Positions 53,987 to 61,988 of a stretch of DNA of 64,000 bases are shown one piece after another. This DNA is from DAOVRD01 sp964521715 (GTDB lineage Bacteria; Planctomycetota; Brocadiia; SM23-32). The DNA is taken from positions 1-64,000 of the forward strand of contig CAZFSS010000012.1 in NCBI GenBank assembly GCA_964521715.1, in the 5' to 3' direction. A model generated the notes under the pieces. The model worked only from the letters and a program-made list of their open reading frames with translations. It did no database searches and was not told the DNA's origin. The translations under genes were made by a program, and so were the position numbers. Numbering within the stretch: position 1 is the first letter of the stretch; each line of letters begins with the position of its first letter.

Positions 53987-55000
53987 TCATCCGCTCTGCT
54001 GCGCGGGCGGCTCGGCCGTGCGGTAGACGCCGAAGTTCCGGTAGCGCCGGTATCGCTGCTCCAGAAGCTGGTCCACCGGGATCTGTTTGAGCTCCCCAAG
54101 CGCTTCGGCAAGGTAGCGGTCCAGCTCGCGGGCGGTGGCCTGCGGGTCGCGATGAGCCCCCCCGACCGGCTCCGGGATGATGGTGTCGATGATGCCGGCT
54201 TCGAGCAGGTCCTGCGCGGTCAGTTTCATCGCGTCGGCGGCCTGGGCAGTGTTCTCGCTCGCCTCCTTGGGGTCCTTCCAGAGGATGGCGGCCAGACCCT
54301 CGGGCGATATGACGGTGTAATAGGCGTTCTCGAGCATGGCGAATCGGTCCCCCACGCCGATGCCCAGCGCTCCTCCGCTGCATCCCTCGCCCGTGACCAC
54401 GATCACGATCGGAACGGCCAGCCCCGCCATCGTGAAGATGTTCTGCGCAATGGCCATCGCCTCGCCCCGCTCCTCGGCGTCCAGGGCGCAGGCCGCGCCG
54501 GGCGTGTCTATGAGGCAGACGAGGGGCAGGCCGAACTTCTCGGCCAGCTTCATCTTGTGCAGGGCCTTGCGGTAGCCCTCCGGCTGAGGCATACCGAAGT
54601 TCGCGGCGAGCTTCTCCTTCGTGTCCCGGCCCTTGCGCACGGCCACGATCATCACCCGATGCTCGTCCAGCCGGCCCAGCCCCGCCACGATGGCGTGATC
54701 GTCGCGGAAGCACCGGTCGCCGTGCAGTTCCACGAAGTCCGTGAACACCATGTTGATGAAGTCCGTGGGGTGCGGGCGAAGCGGATGGCGGGCCAGCAGC
54801 ACGCGCTGGTAGGCGGTCAGGTTCCGGAAGGTCTTGCCGAGCAGGCGTTCGCGTCTGCGCTCGAGCTTCTCGATCTTCGCGCTCAAGTCCTCGTGCTCGG
54901 CGGCGGCGCGCTCGGTCAGCTCGCGGATCTCCTTCTCAACCTCCATGATGGGACGCTCGAAGTCGTAGGCGAATCGGTCCTGGTTGGAGTTCTTGGCCAG
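53987..55000 (-). CDS. accA: Acetyl-CoA carboxylase carboxyltransferase alpha subunit
   Basis: 337 residues from the proposed start. It carries carboxyl from biotin to acetyl-CoA for fatty acid synthesis. Family motifs: DFERPIMEVEKEI at the N-terminus, RHPLRPHPTDFI, GDRCFRDDHAIVAGL, NFGMPQPEGYRKALH, LIDTPGAACALDAEERGEA and GEGCSGGALGIGVGD. The conserved YDFERPI requires a start before the ATG at 54946. The only canonical upstream codon, GTG at 55060, lies before the predicted +1 (55039). A CTG at 55000 sits 8 nt after GGAAGG and is proposed as the start. Confidence 0.92.
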   Translation of the reverse strand: MAKNSNQDRFAYDFERPIMEVEKEIRELTERAAAEHEDLSAKIEKLERRRERLLGKTFRNLTAYQRVLLARHPLRPHPTDFINMVFTDFVELHGDRCFRDDHAIVAGLGRLDEHRVMIVAVRKGRDTKEKLAANFGMPQPEGYRKALHKMKLAEKFGLPLVCLIDTPGAACALDAEERGEAMAIAQNIFTMAGLAVPIVIVVTGEGCSGGALGIGVGDRFAMLENAYYTVISPEGLAAILWKDPKEASENTAQAADAMKLTAQDLLEAGIIDTIIPEPVGGAHRDPQATARELDRYLAEALGELKQIPVDQLLEQRYRRYRNFGVYRTAEPPAQQSG

Positions 55001-55045
55001 CGTTTTGACCTTCCCGAAGAGCCCCCGTCGCGGCGTCAGGCCGCC

Positions 55046-55074
55046 ATTGTAGCGGGGCACCCGTTTTGAATCAA
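55046..55074 (-). promoter_or_regulatory. accA promoter, sharing its -35 with the ribD promoter
   Basis: Minus-strand TTGATT (55074-55069), 17 bp, TACAAT (55051-55046); +1 near 55039. Its -35 overlaps that of the divergent promoter within TTGAATCAA. Confidence 0.6.
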
Positions 55075-55094
55075 GCCTGGCGGCGCTGTATAAT
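55066..55094 (+). promoter_or_regulatory. ribD promoter
   Basis: TTGAAT (55066-55071), 17 bp, consensus TATAAT (55089-55094); +1 near 55101, leader of about 77 nt to the GTG start. Confidence 0.65.
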
Positions 55095-55177
55095 CCCGGC
55101 CCGCCGGCCCATCTCGGGGCCTTGTGTGTCGCGTCCGGCGGCCGGCGGAAGGCTCCTGTCGCCCTGGGAGAGCATCG

Positions 55178-56305
55178 GTGGCGTTCAGCGGCCAGGATCG
55201 CCAGCACATGCGGAGGGCCCTCTCGCTCGCTGAGCGGGGCAGGGGCTTCGTCGAGCCCAATCCCATGGTCGGGGCCGTGGTCGTGAAGGACGGCCGCACC
55301 GTCGGCGAGGGCTGCTACCAGCGGTTCGGCGGCCCTCATGCCGAGGTCTTCGCACTCCGGCAGGCAGGGCCGAACGCCGAGGGGGCGACGCTCTACGTGA
55401 CCCTCGAGCCGTGCGATCACGAGGGCAAGACGCCTCCCTGTGCGCCCCTCGTGGCGGGTTCGGCGGTCGAGCGCGTGGTCGTTGCGGTGCTGGATCCCAC
55501 GGCGCGTCAGCCGCGGGGAGGAGTGGACCTGTTGGAGCGGCGCGGGGTGCGCGTCGAGACCGGCCTCTGCCGCGATGAGGCCGTCCGGCTCAACGCGGGC
55601 TTCTTCAAGCTCGCCTCGACCGGCCGCCCGCTCGTCATTGCCAAGTGGGCGATGACGGCCGACGGCAAGATCGCCACTCGTACGAGCTCGTCCCGTTGGA
55701 TCAGCTCGCCAGAGGCGCGGCAGCTCGTGCACGAGGTGCGGGGCCGCGTGGACTGCATCGTCGTGGGGGCGCGCACCGTGGCCAGGGACGACCCGCTCCT
55801 GACGTGCCGGGACGCCGAGCGGCGGCGTGCGGCCGCGCGCCTGGTCTTGTGCGGCTCGGGCGCGCCGGAGCCGGGCTCGCAGCTCGTTCTGACGGTGGGC
55901 GAAGCCCCCGTCATCCTGGCCTATCCCCGGGGCCGGGAGCCGGCCGGCCTCCAGCAGGTGGTGGAGCTCGGGTGCGAACCGCTCCCCGTCGCGGAGGGCG
56001 GCCCGGGGCGGATCAGCATCGAGGAGCTGATCCACGAGCTGGGCCGGCGGCGGATGACCAATGTGCTCGTGGAAGGGGGAGCCGAGACGTTCGGTGCCTT
56101 CTTCGACGCCGGGCTGGTGGACCGGGTCCTGGCCTTCGTTTCGCCTCTGGTGGTGGGCGGAGGCGATGCGACGACGGCCGTCGGCGGGGTCGGCGTCGAG
56201 CAGGTCGCGGACGGTTTTGCCCTGAGGCACTGCCGGACGCGGTCCGTGGGGCCGGACGTTTTGATCGAGGGATGGGTCAGGGATCCCCTGTCGTGGGCGC
56301 CCTAG
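55178..56305 (+). CDS. ribD: Bifunctional diaminohydroxyphosphoribosylaminopyrimidine deaminase / 5-amino-6-(5-phosphoribosylamino)uracil reductase
   Basis: 375 residues, the usual RibD length. The deaminase half has the zinc motif PHAEVFAL with the PC..C-type TLEPCDHEGKTPPCAPL; the reductase half starts at VIAKWAMTADGKIAT with WISSPEAR, VGARTV..DDPLLTCR and NVLVEGGAETFGAF. It catalyses two steps of riboflavin synthesis. GTG at 55178 has GGGAG 7 nt upstream. No other rib gene is in the window; the next gene starts 6 nt after its stop. Confidence 0.95.
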   Translation: MAFSGQDRQHMRRALSLAERGRGFVEPNPMVGAVVVKDGRTVGEGCYQRFGGPHAEVFALRQAGPNAEGATLYVTLEPCDHEGKTPPCAPLVAGSAVERVVVAVLDPTARQPRGGVDLLERRGVRVETGLCRDEAVRLNAGFFKLASTGRPLVIAKWAMTADGKIATRTSSSRWISSPEARQLVHEVRGRVDCIVVGARTVARDDPLLTCRDAERRRAAARLVLCGSGAPEPGSQLVLTVGEAPVILAYPRGREPAGLQQVVELGCEPLPVAEGGPGRISIEELIHELGRRRMTNVLVEGGAETFGAFFDAGLVDRVLAFVSPLVVGGGDATTAVGGVGVEQVADGFALRHCRTRSVGPDVLIEGWVRDPLSWAP

Positions 56306-56311
56306 CCCCGG

Positions 56312-56998
56312 ATGCCCGAGCGGGCCATGGACCTCGGCGAACTGCTCATCGAGATCTACCAGACGCTGCGGAGCGCCTACGGCCACCGCGGCTGGTGGCC
56401 CGGCGAGACGCCCTTCGAGATCATGGTCGGGGCCGTCCTCACGCAGCGGACCAACTGGCGCAACGTCGCGAAGGCCATTGACGCATTGAAGTCCGCCGGG
56501 GCCATGGAGCCGGCCGCGCTGTCCCGGCTCGATCCCGTCCAGCTCCAGACGCTCGTGCGTCCCGCCGGCTACTATCGCCAGAAGGCGGCGCGCCTGAAGC
56601 GGCTGGTGGACTGGCTGATCGAGCGCACACGCGGCGACCTGGAGCTGATGCAGGACGTGGCGACGGAGGACCTGCGGGAAGAGCTGCTCGCCCTTCGGGG
56701 CGTCGGGCCCGAGACGGCGGACAGCATCCTTCTTTATGCCTTCGACAGGCCGGTCTTCGTGGTGGATGCCTACACGAAGCGCGTCACCGTGCGCCACGGC
56801 CTCATTGACGAGGCGTGCGGTTACTTCGAGCTGAAGGACCTCTTCGAGTCGAACCTGCCGCGGGACGTTGGGCTCTACAAGGACTACCACGCCCAACTGG
56901 TGGAGGTGGGCAAGCGGCAATGCCGGACCAGGCCGCTCTGCGCCGCCTGCCCCCTGCATCCTCTGCTCGGTGATCCGGCGGAGGTCGAAGGCTCTTGA
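56312..56998 (+). CDS. HhH-GPD DNA glycosylase (endonuclease III superfamily, MagIII-like)
   Basis: 228 residues. Helix-hairpin-helix LLALRGVGPETADSILLYAF and catalytic Asp in FVVDAYTKRV. In endonuclease III the HhH contains the lyase Lys; here the position is Glu (GPETA), as in monofunctional glycosylases. The ADSILLYA...VVDAYTKR block resembles 3-methyladenine glycosylase III of Helicobacter. Only three of the four cysteines of an iron-sulphur site are visible (CRTRPLCAAC, then no fourth), so the cluster is probably lost or altered. It likely removes alkylated or otherwise damaged bases. Confidence 0.85.
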   Translation: MPERAMDLGELLIEIYQTLRSAYGHRGWWPGETPFEIMVGAVLTQRTNWRNVAKAIDALKSAGAMEPAALSRLDPVQLQTLVRPAGYYRQKAARLKRLVDWLIERTRGDLELMQDVATEDLREELLALRGVGPETADSILLYAFDRPVFVVDAYTKRVTVRHGLIDEACGYFELKDLFESNLPRDVGLYKDYHAQLVEVGKRQCRTRPLCAACPLHPLLGDPAEVEGS

Positions 56999-57035
56999 CC
57001 GGCCCGCCTGGGCGCCGCGCGGGGCTCCCCAGACC

Positions 57036-57065
57036 TTGAACGAGGCAGTTGGCTTGAAGTAGAAT
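57036..57065 (+). promoter_or_regulatory. Promoter of the kinase gene
   Basis: TTGAAC (57036-57041), 18 bp, TAGAAT (57060-57065); leader of about 125 nt. Confidence 0.5.
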
Positions 57066-57196
57066 CCCCTGACACCCTCTGGGAAGAGCCGGAGAATAGA
57101 TCGCTCCCCGTCTTCCGCGCGGGGCTGCGTCGGACGGGGGAGAGCATCTGGCGATCCGCGCGCGGCGGCTGCAGCGCAGAGGGAGGCGAGGCCGAC

Positions 57197-59344
57197 ATGC
57201 CTTCGGTTAAGTGTCCTTACTGCGACAACGAGTTCGAGTGGACGAAGGCCATGGGCGAGAGCCGCGTCCAGTGCCCATTCTGCAACAAGAGCATGGCCAT
57301 CTTGCGCAAGGAGAAGAAGGCGGGCACGGACCTCCAGCCGGGGGCAATCACCTCGTGGGGCACGGATGGCTTCGGCAGCGAGAAGGCCCGCGCCGAGTAC
57401 GGCGAGATCAAGAAGGGCGACGTGCTTGGCGGGTTCCGCATCGAAGAGATGATCGGCGCGGGCGCGATGGCGGTCGTCTACCAGGCGACCCAGCTCTCTC
57501 TGGACAGGCGCGTGGCGCTCAAGATCCTGCCCAGGGAGTTCGCGCAGAAGGAGTCCTTCGTGCGCCAGTTCGACAGCGAGACCGACCTGCTCGCCTCGCT
57601 GAACCATCCCAACATCGTCACCATCATCGACCGCGGGCGTGAGGGCGACACGTACTTCTTCGCCATGGAGTACGTCGAGGGCACTACGCTGGGCGAACTA
57701 CTGGCCACCGGGGAGCTGAACGAGGAGTTCTTCCTGCGCATCATGGAGCAGTGTGCCGAAGCCCTCGAGTACGCCCATTCCAAGCGCATCATCCACCGGG
57801 ACATCAAGCCCGCCAACATCATGCTGAACGACCAGGGCATGGTGAAGGTGGCGGACTTCGGCGTGGCCGGACTGCTGGCCGAGGCGCGCGCCGATTCCGG
57901 CGGCAAACGCCGCGTGATGGGCACCCGCGGCTACATGGCGCCGGAACAGGAAATAGACGTCAGGCGCACCGACGAGCGCAGCGACATCTTTTCGCTGGGG
58001 GCAGTGATGTACCGGGCGCTGACGGACAAGATCCCCGACCACCTGCCCCCCGTGCCGCCCAGCCGGCTGAATCCCGGGATTGACCCGCGGCTCGACAGGC
58101 TCGTGCTGAAATGCCTCGAGATGAGCCCGGACCGGCGCTACCAGGACGCCAAGGAGCTGCTCGAGGCCGTTCGCAGCTTCCAGCGCGAGTTCACGCACGC
58201 CCGGGAAGTCTGCCCCCGGTGCAAGAAAGAGAACCCGGTGACGCAGAAGGCCTGCCTGCACTGCGGGGCCGATCTGTCCGAGTTGTTCGACGTCTGCCCG
58301 GAGTGCGGCGCGGAGAACCGCATCGACGTGGAGGTCTGCATGGGATGCGGCACCAGCCTCAGCCAGTTGCGCCAGCAGACCTCCGTCTGGATCAGCAGGA
58401 CCGAAGAGCGGGCCCGGGAGCTCGCGGTGCGACACCACTACGAAGATGCCATCGCAGAGCTCAAGCCCGTCCTCGACGTCAAGGGCAAGGTGTTCCAGCG
58501 CGCCAGGGAGAAGGCGCAGCGGCTCATCGGCAGCTACCAGACCCAGAGGGCGGCGTACTACAAAGAGAGGGCGGAAGAGGGGAAACGCCTGGCCGGTCAG
58601 AGCGACCTTACGAACGCGCTCGCGATACTGGAGTCGGTCCCGGAGGAGTTCGCCCTGTCTGCCCACCTTCCGGACTTCGTTCGCAAGGTCAGGTCCCGCA
58701 TGGACCTGGCCACGCAGAAGCTGTCCACCGTGTCGCAGCTTTTGGACTGGCGCAAGTGCGACGAGGCCGGGAAGCTGATCGACAGCATCGCGATGGTCTG
58801 GGTGGACTGCCCCGGGCTGAGCGAGGCACGCACGCGGCTGGCCCAGGCCCGCGAAACGGAGCAGATGCTGGATTACGAGCTGACCGAAGCGCAGCGCCAT
58901 CTGGAGGGCGGCCAGTTCGCCGAGGCCAGGAAGGCGGTGGAGTTCGCCCGGACTACCATGCCGGACAACCCGCGCATCAAGCTGCTCGAAGATGCCATTG
59001 AGCGCCAGGAGAAGGTCGCCCTCGTCAACAAGGCGTTCGCCAGGGGCAAGGCGGCCTTCGACAAGGGCGATGTCGTGGGAGCCGTCGCCATCTGGCAGGA
59101 GGTGCGCGAGCTGCTGCCCGAGGGAGACCAGTTCCGCCAGACCATCCAGAAGAACATCGACGCGGTGCAACAGAAGCTGCGGGCGGAAACGCGCGCGAAG
59201 CGCGAAGCGGCCGCCCGCGCGCAGGCCCAGGCTGAAGCCGCCGCCCGGAAGGCCACCAGAAGGCTGACCATCATCCTGTTGATCGTCATGGCGGCGATAC
59301 TGACGGTCGGCGCCGTCATCCTTTACGTCATGTTTGCGTATTAG
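57197..59344 (+). CDS. Zinc-ribbon Ser/Thr protein kinase with C-terminal membrane anchor
   Basis: 715 residues. An N-terminal zinc ribbon (CPYC...CPFC, residues 6-29) precedes a Hanks-type kinase at about 80-335: glycine loop IGAGAMAVVYQA, Lys in VALKIL, HRDIKPANIML, VADFGVAGL and GTRGYMAPEQ. A double zinc ribbon follows (CPRC/CLHC, CPEC/CMGC, ~338-390), then a helical TPR-like region with a coiled-coil, and a transmembrane helix at ~690-712 close to the C-terminus. The kinase faces the cytoplasm. Its ligand and substrates are unknown. The last residues before the TM are Arg/Ala-rich. Confidence 0.92.
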   Translation: MPSVKCPYCDNEFEWTKAMGESRVQCPFCNKSMAILRKEKKAGTDLQPGAITSWGTDGFGSEKARAEYGEIKKGDVLGGFRIEEMIGAGAMAVVYQATQLSLDRRVALKILPREFAQKESFVRQFDSETDLLASLNHPNIVTIIDRGREGDTYFFAMEYVEGTTLGELLATGELNEEFFLRIMEQCAEALEYAHSKRIIHRDIKPANIMLNDQGMVKVADFGVAGLLAEARADSGGKRRVMGTRGYMAPEQEIDVRRTDERSDIFSLGAVMYRALTDKIPDHLPPVPPSRLNPGIDPRLDRLVLKCLEMSPDRRYQDAKELLEAVRSFQREFTHAREVCPRCKKENPVTQKACLHCGADLSELFDVCPECGAENRIDVEVCMGCGTSLSQLRQQTSVWISRTEERARELAVRHHYEDAIAELKPVLDVKGKVFQRAREKAQRLIGSYQTQRAAYYKERAEEGKRLAGQSDLTNALAILESVPEEFALSAHLPDFVRKVRSRMDLATQKLSTVSQLLDWRKCDEAGKLIDSIAMVWVDCPGLSEARTRLAQARETEQMLDYELTEAQRHLEGGQFAEARKAVEFARTTMPDNPRIKLLEDAIERQEKVALVNKAFARGKAAFDKGDVVGAVAIWQEVRELLPEGDQFRQTIQKNIDAVQQKLRAETRAKREAAARAQAQAEAAARKATRRLTIILLIVMAAILTVGAVILYVMFAY

Positions 59345-59387
59345 GGGGCTCTAAGCCGCCCTGCCGGTGGCGGGCGGGGCGAACTCC

Positions 59388-59417
59388 TTGACAGCCGAAT
59401 CCAGCCGGCTGTAAGAT
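59388..59417 (+). promoter_or_regulatory. tRNA-Met promoter
   Basis: TTGACA (59388-59393), 18 bp, TAAGAT (59412-59417); +1 about 5 nt before the tRNA. Confidence 0.6.
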
Positions 59418-59428
59418 AGATTTTCGGT

Positions 59429-59503
59429 GGCGGAGTAGCTCAGGGGCAGAGCAGGGGATTCATAAGCCTCGGGTCGGGGGTTCAAATCCCTCCTCCGCTA
59501 CCA
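59429..59503 (+). tRNA. tRNA-Met (CAT), elongator type
   Basis: Acceptor GGCGGAG/CTCCGCT (G1-U72 wobble), D-arm GCTC/GAGC, loop TTCATAA with anticodon CAT, T-arm GGGGG/CCCTC with TTCAAAT, and an encoded CCA (59501-59503). The anticodon stem pair 31-39 is A-G, a mismatch. G1-U72 and the body are like elongator tRNA-Met rather than the initiator; a lysidine-modified tRNA-Ile2 cannot be excluded by sequence alone. Confidence 0.92.
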
Positions 59504-59673
59504 CCTCTCCTTTTGGCGCTGCTCCTGCTCACCCTCTCGGCACGAAGTCGGGCGCTCTGTGTCCGCGTGGCGGGCGTCGAGCGCGCTGCCAGATTGACAG
59601 ATGGCCTGAAGATGCTAGCGGGGAGCGTGAGCGGTGGCCCGCGGCTGAGCGCGCCGCCCGGTGCTTGATTCAT
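59504..59673. other. Gap between tRNA-Met and the groEL1 promoter
   Basis: No gene, repeat or regulatory site is recognised in this part. Confidence 0.4.
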
Positions 59674-59702
59674 TTGCCAATCGGGCGGGAAACGGTCATA
59701 AT
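59674..59702 (+). promoter_or_regulatory. groEL1 promoter
   Basis: TTGCCA (59674-59679), 17 bp, CATAAT (59697-59702). Leader of about 190 nt. No CIRCE element is present. Confidence 0.6.
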
Positions 59703-59709
59703 GTCCTCT

Positions 59710-59806
59710 TGTGCAGCGCGGCGTCGCGGCGGGCGGATGGCCGCGAAAGCGTTTGCGTGCTGCGAGCGGACTCGGCGGAACGCTGCACAGCGCGGCCTGG
59801 CCGCGC
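59710..59806 (+). other. Structured groEL1 leader
   Basis: Two inverted repeats: a long-range stem GTGCAGCG (59711-59718) with CGCTGCAC (59781-59788), and the tight hairpin GCGCGGCC-T-GGCCGCGC (59790-59806). They could control translation or stability of the chaperonin message; this is only a structural observation. Confidence 0.4.
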
Positions 59807-59899
59807 CCCTGGCACGGGGTTTGCGCCGCGTCCGTCCAAGGGGTTCCCTCACGATCCAGATGGCACCATTGCTCAGCGTTTCTGAGGAGGAATGTCCGG

Positions 59900-61531
59900 A
59901 TGGCGCCCAAAGAGCTGGCTTTCGGACGAGAAGCACAAGAGAAGCTCATGGCGGGCGTGACGAAACTGGCGCGCGCCGTCAAACAGACGCTTGGCCCCAG
60001 AGGCCGAATGGTCGTCCTCGACAAGGGCTGGGGCAGTCCCAGGATCACCAAGGACGGCAAGACGGTCGCTGACGACATCGAGCTGTCCGAGCGGCATGAG
60101 AACCTGGGCGCGCAGCTCCTCAAGCAGGCCGCTACCCAGACCAGCGACGACGCCGGGGACGGGACGACGACCGCCACGGTGCTCGGCGAGGCGCTCTGCC
60201 GGGAGGGCATGAAGCGCATCGTGGCCGGCTGCGACGGCATGGCCCTTCGGCGCGGGATGCAGAAGGCCGCCCAGGCCGTCGTCGACGAGCTGCGCAGGTG
60301 CAGCAAGCCCGTCAGGGAGTCCGAGGACATCGCGGCCGTGGCCGCCGTCGCCGCCAGCAACGACAAGGAGATCGGCCGGATGATCGCCCGGGCCATGGAC
60401 AAGGTGGGCCCGAGGGGCGTGGTTACGGTCGAGGAGGGGCGCACCCTCGAGACCAAAGTCGAGGTCGTCGAAGGCATGCAGATCGACCGCGGCTACCTCT
60501 CGCCCCATTTCATCACGGACGAGGACGCCATGGAGTGCGTGCTGGAGGACTGCCGCATCCTCATCTTCGAGAAGAAGATCTCCAGCGCCAAGTCCATCGC
60601 GGCCGTCCTGGAGAAGCTGGCCAAGGCCGGCAAGCCTCTGCTGGTCATCAGCGAAGACGTGGAGACCGACGCCCTGGCCACCATGGTCATCAACAAGCTG
60701 CGCGGGGTCGTGAGCTGCTGCGCCGTCAAGGCTCCGGGCTACGGCGACCGGCGCAAGGCCATGATGGAGGACATGGCGACACTGACCGGCGCGCGGGCGA
60801 TCTTCCAGGATCTGGGCATCGAACTGGAGGGCGTGGAGCTGAGCGACCTGGGGCGCGCCAAGAAAGTGACGGTCAGCAGCAGCCACACCACCATCATCGA
60901 GGGCGCCGGCTTGCAGAGGGACGTCCAGGCGCGCGTGCGCCAGATCGAGCGCGAGGTCGAGGCGACCACCAGCGACTACGACCGGGAGAAGCTGCAGGAG
61001 CGGCTGGCGAGGCTGAGCGGCGGGGTCGCCCAGATAAACGTCGGCGCCGCCACCGAGAGCGAGATGAAGGAGAAGAAGGCACGCGTCGAGAACGCCCTGA
61101 ACGCCACGCACGCCGCCGTCGAGGAAGGCATACTGCCGGGCGGCGGAGTGGCGTTCTTCCGCGCGGCGCCCGCCCTGGACAAGGTCAAGCTGGAAGGTGA
61201 CGAAGCCCTGGGCGCCGACGTGGTCAAGGCCGCGCTGGGCGTCCCCCTGATGACCATCGCGCAGAACGCCGGCCTGGAGGGCGCCGTGGTCGCGCGCAGG
61301 GTCGAGCAGAGCGACGAATACGCGTTCGGATACGACGCCGAGCGCGAGGAGTACTGCGACCTGATGGAGGCCGGCGTGGTCGACCCGATGAAGGTCCTGC
61401 GCGTGGCCCTGCAGAACGCCGTCAGCGTCGCCGGCATCGTGCTCAGCACGGAATGCCTGATCCGTGAGATCAAAGAGGAGAGGCCGGAAGGCCCGCCCGG
61501 AGGGATGCCTCCCGACATGGACATGATGTAA
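59900..61531 (+). CDS. groEL: Chaperonin GroEL paralogue 1, catalytic Asp398 replaced by Asn
   Basis: 543 residues, aligned without gaps to E. coli numbering at the checked sites. Asp52 (KDG), Asp87 (GDGTTTATVL) and the GGM-type tail (GGMPPDMDMM) are present. The residue at the position of catalytic Asp398 is Asn (codon AAC, 61091-61093; KARVENALNATHAA). In E. coli, D398A nearly abolishes ATP hydrolysis while leaving ATP binding intact. Apical residue 203, a Tyr that contacts substrate and GroES, is His here. AGGAGG-like sequence (59884-59890) lies 9 nt before the ATG; the frame upstream is shadow. First gene of groEL1-groES-groEL2. Confidence 0.95.
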   Translation: MAPKELAFGREAQEKLMAGVTKLARAVKQTLGPRGRMVVLDKGWGSPRITKDGKTVADDIELSERHENLGAQLLKQAATQTSDDAGDGTTTATVLGEALCREGMKRIVAGCDGMALRRGMQKAAQAVVDELRRCSKPVRESEDIAAVAAVAASNDKEIGRMIARAMDKVGPRGVVTVEEGRTLETKVEVVEGMQIDRGYLSPHFITDEDAMECVLEDCRILIFEKKISSAKSIAAVLEKLAKAGKPLLVISEDVETDALATMVINKLRGVVSCCAVKAPGYGDRRKAMMEDMATLTGARAIFQDLGIELEGVELSDLGRAKKVTVSSSHTTIIEGAGLQRDVQARVRQIEREVEATTSDYDREKLQERLARLSGGVAQINVGAATESEMKEKKARVENALNATHAAVEEGILPGGGVAFFRAAPALDKVKLEGDEALGADVVKAALGVPLMTIAQNAGLEGAVVARRVEQSDEYAFGYDAEREEYCDLMEAGVVDPMKVLRVALQNAVSVAGIVLSTECLIREIKEERPEGPPGGMPPDMDMM

Positions 61532-61536
61532 CGTCG

Positions 61537-61566
61537 GGGACCGGGCCCCTGCCTGAGCCCGGACCC
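61537..61566 (+). other. Hairpin between groEL1 and groES
   Basis: GGGACCGGGC and GCCCGGACCC pair at 9 of 10 positions around a 10-nt loop, starting 5 nt after the groEL1 stop. No T-run, so attenuation or RNA processing is as likely as termination. Confidence 0.4.
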
Positions 61567-61627
61567 GAATTGGCCGGCCAAGTGAGACGCGCCGCATAGA
61601 GGTCCCCAACGTGGAGGATGCAGACGG

Positions 61628-61927
61628 ATGGCTAAGACCAAGATCAAGCCGCTTGACGACCGCGTCGTGGTGGAGCGCCTTGAGCAAGACGAGAAGACCG
61701 CCGGCGGGATATTCCTGCCGGAGACGGCGAAGGAGAAGCCGCAGCAGGGCAAAGTCGTTGCCGTGGGTCCCGGCAAGCTGCTGGACTCGGGCGAGCGGGC
61801 CGCCATGAGCGTCAAGAAGGGCGACATAGTCGTCTTCGCGAAGTACGGCGGCAGCGAAGTGGAGCTGGACGGCAAAGAACTCATCGTCATGCGGGAAAGC
61901 GACCTGCTGGCCGTGCTTGAGGACTAG
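61628..61927 (+). CDS. groES: Co-chaperonin GroES
   Basis: 99 residues. IKPLDDRVVVERLE, the mobile-loop region EKTAGGIFLPETAKEKPQQGKVVAVGPG with the IFL anchor, and the closing KYGGSEVELDGKELIVMRESDLLAVLE. It forms the heptameric lid of GroEL. A GGAGG lies 11 nt before the ATG. Single copy between two groEL genes; which GroEL it serves cannot be told from sequence. Confidence 0.96.
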   Translation: MAKTKIKPLDDRVVVERLEQDEKTAGGIFLPETAKEKPQQGKVVAVGPGKLLDSGERAAMSVKKGDIVVFAKYGGSEVELDGKELIVMRESDLLAVLED

Positions 61928-61929
61928 CA

Positions 61930-61948
61930 CCGGCCGGGCGCCGGCCGG
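61930..61948 (+). other. Hairpin between groES and groEL2
   Basis: CCGGCCGG-GCG-CCGGCCGG, an 8-bp perfect stem starting 2 nt after the groES stop and 28 nt before the groEL2 Shine-Dalgarno. It could set groES/groEL2 ratios by processing or attenuation. Confidence 0.45.
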
Positions 61949-61988
61949 CCGACCGCGCCCCGCAAGTGCGTAACCTGGAGGAAATGAC

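Noticed and set aside
55001..57607. Long open frame continuing upstream of accA to 57607
   Set aside because: Antisense to ribD and the glycosylase gene, and interrupted in sense by the predicted accA promoter.
59504..59899. CIRCE (HrcA) operator before groEL1
   Set aside because: No TTAGCACTC/GAGTGCTAA-like pair is present; only unrelated hairpins.
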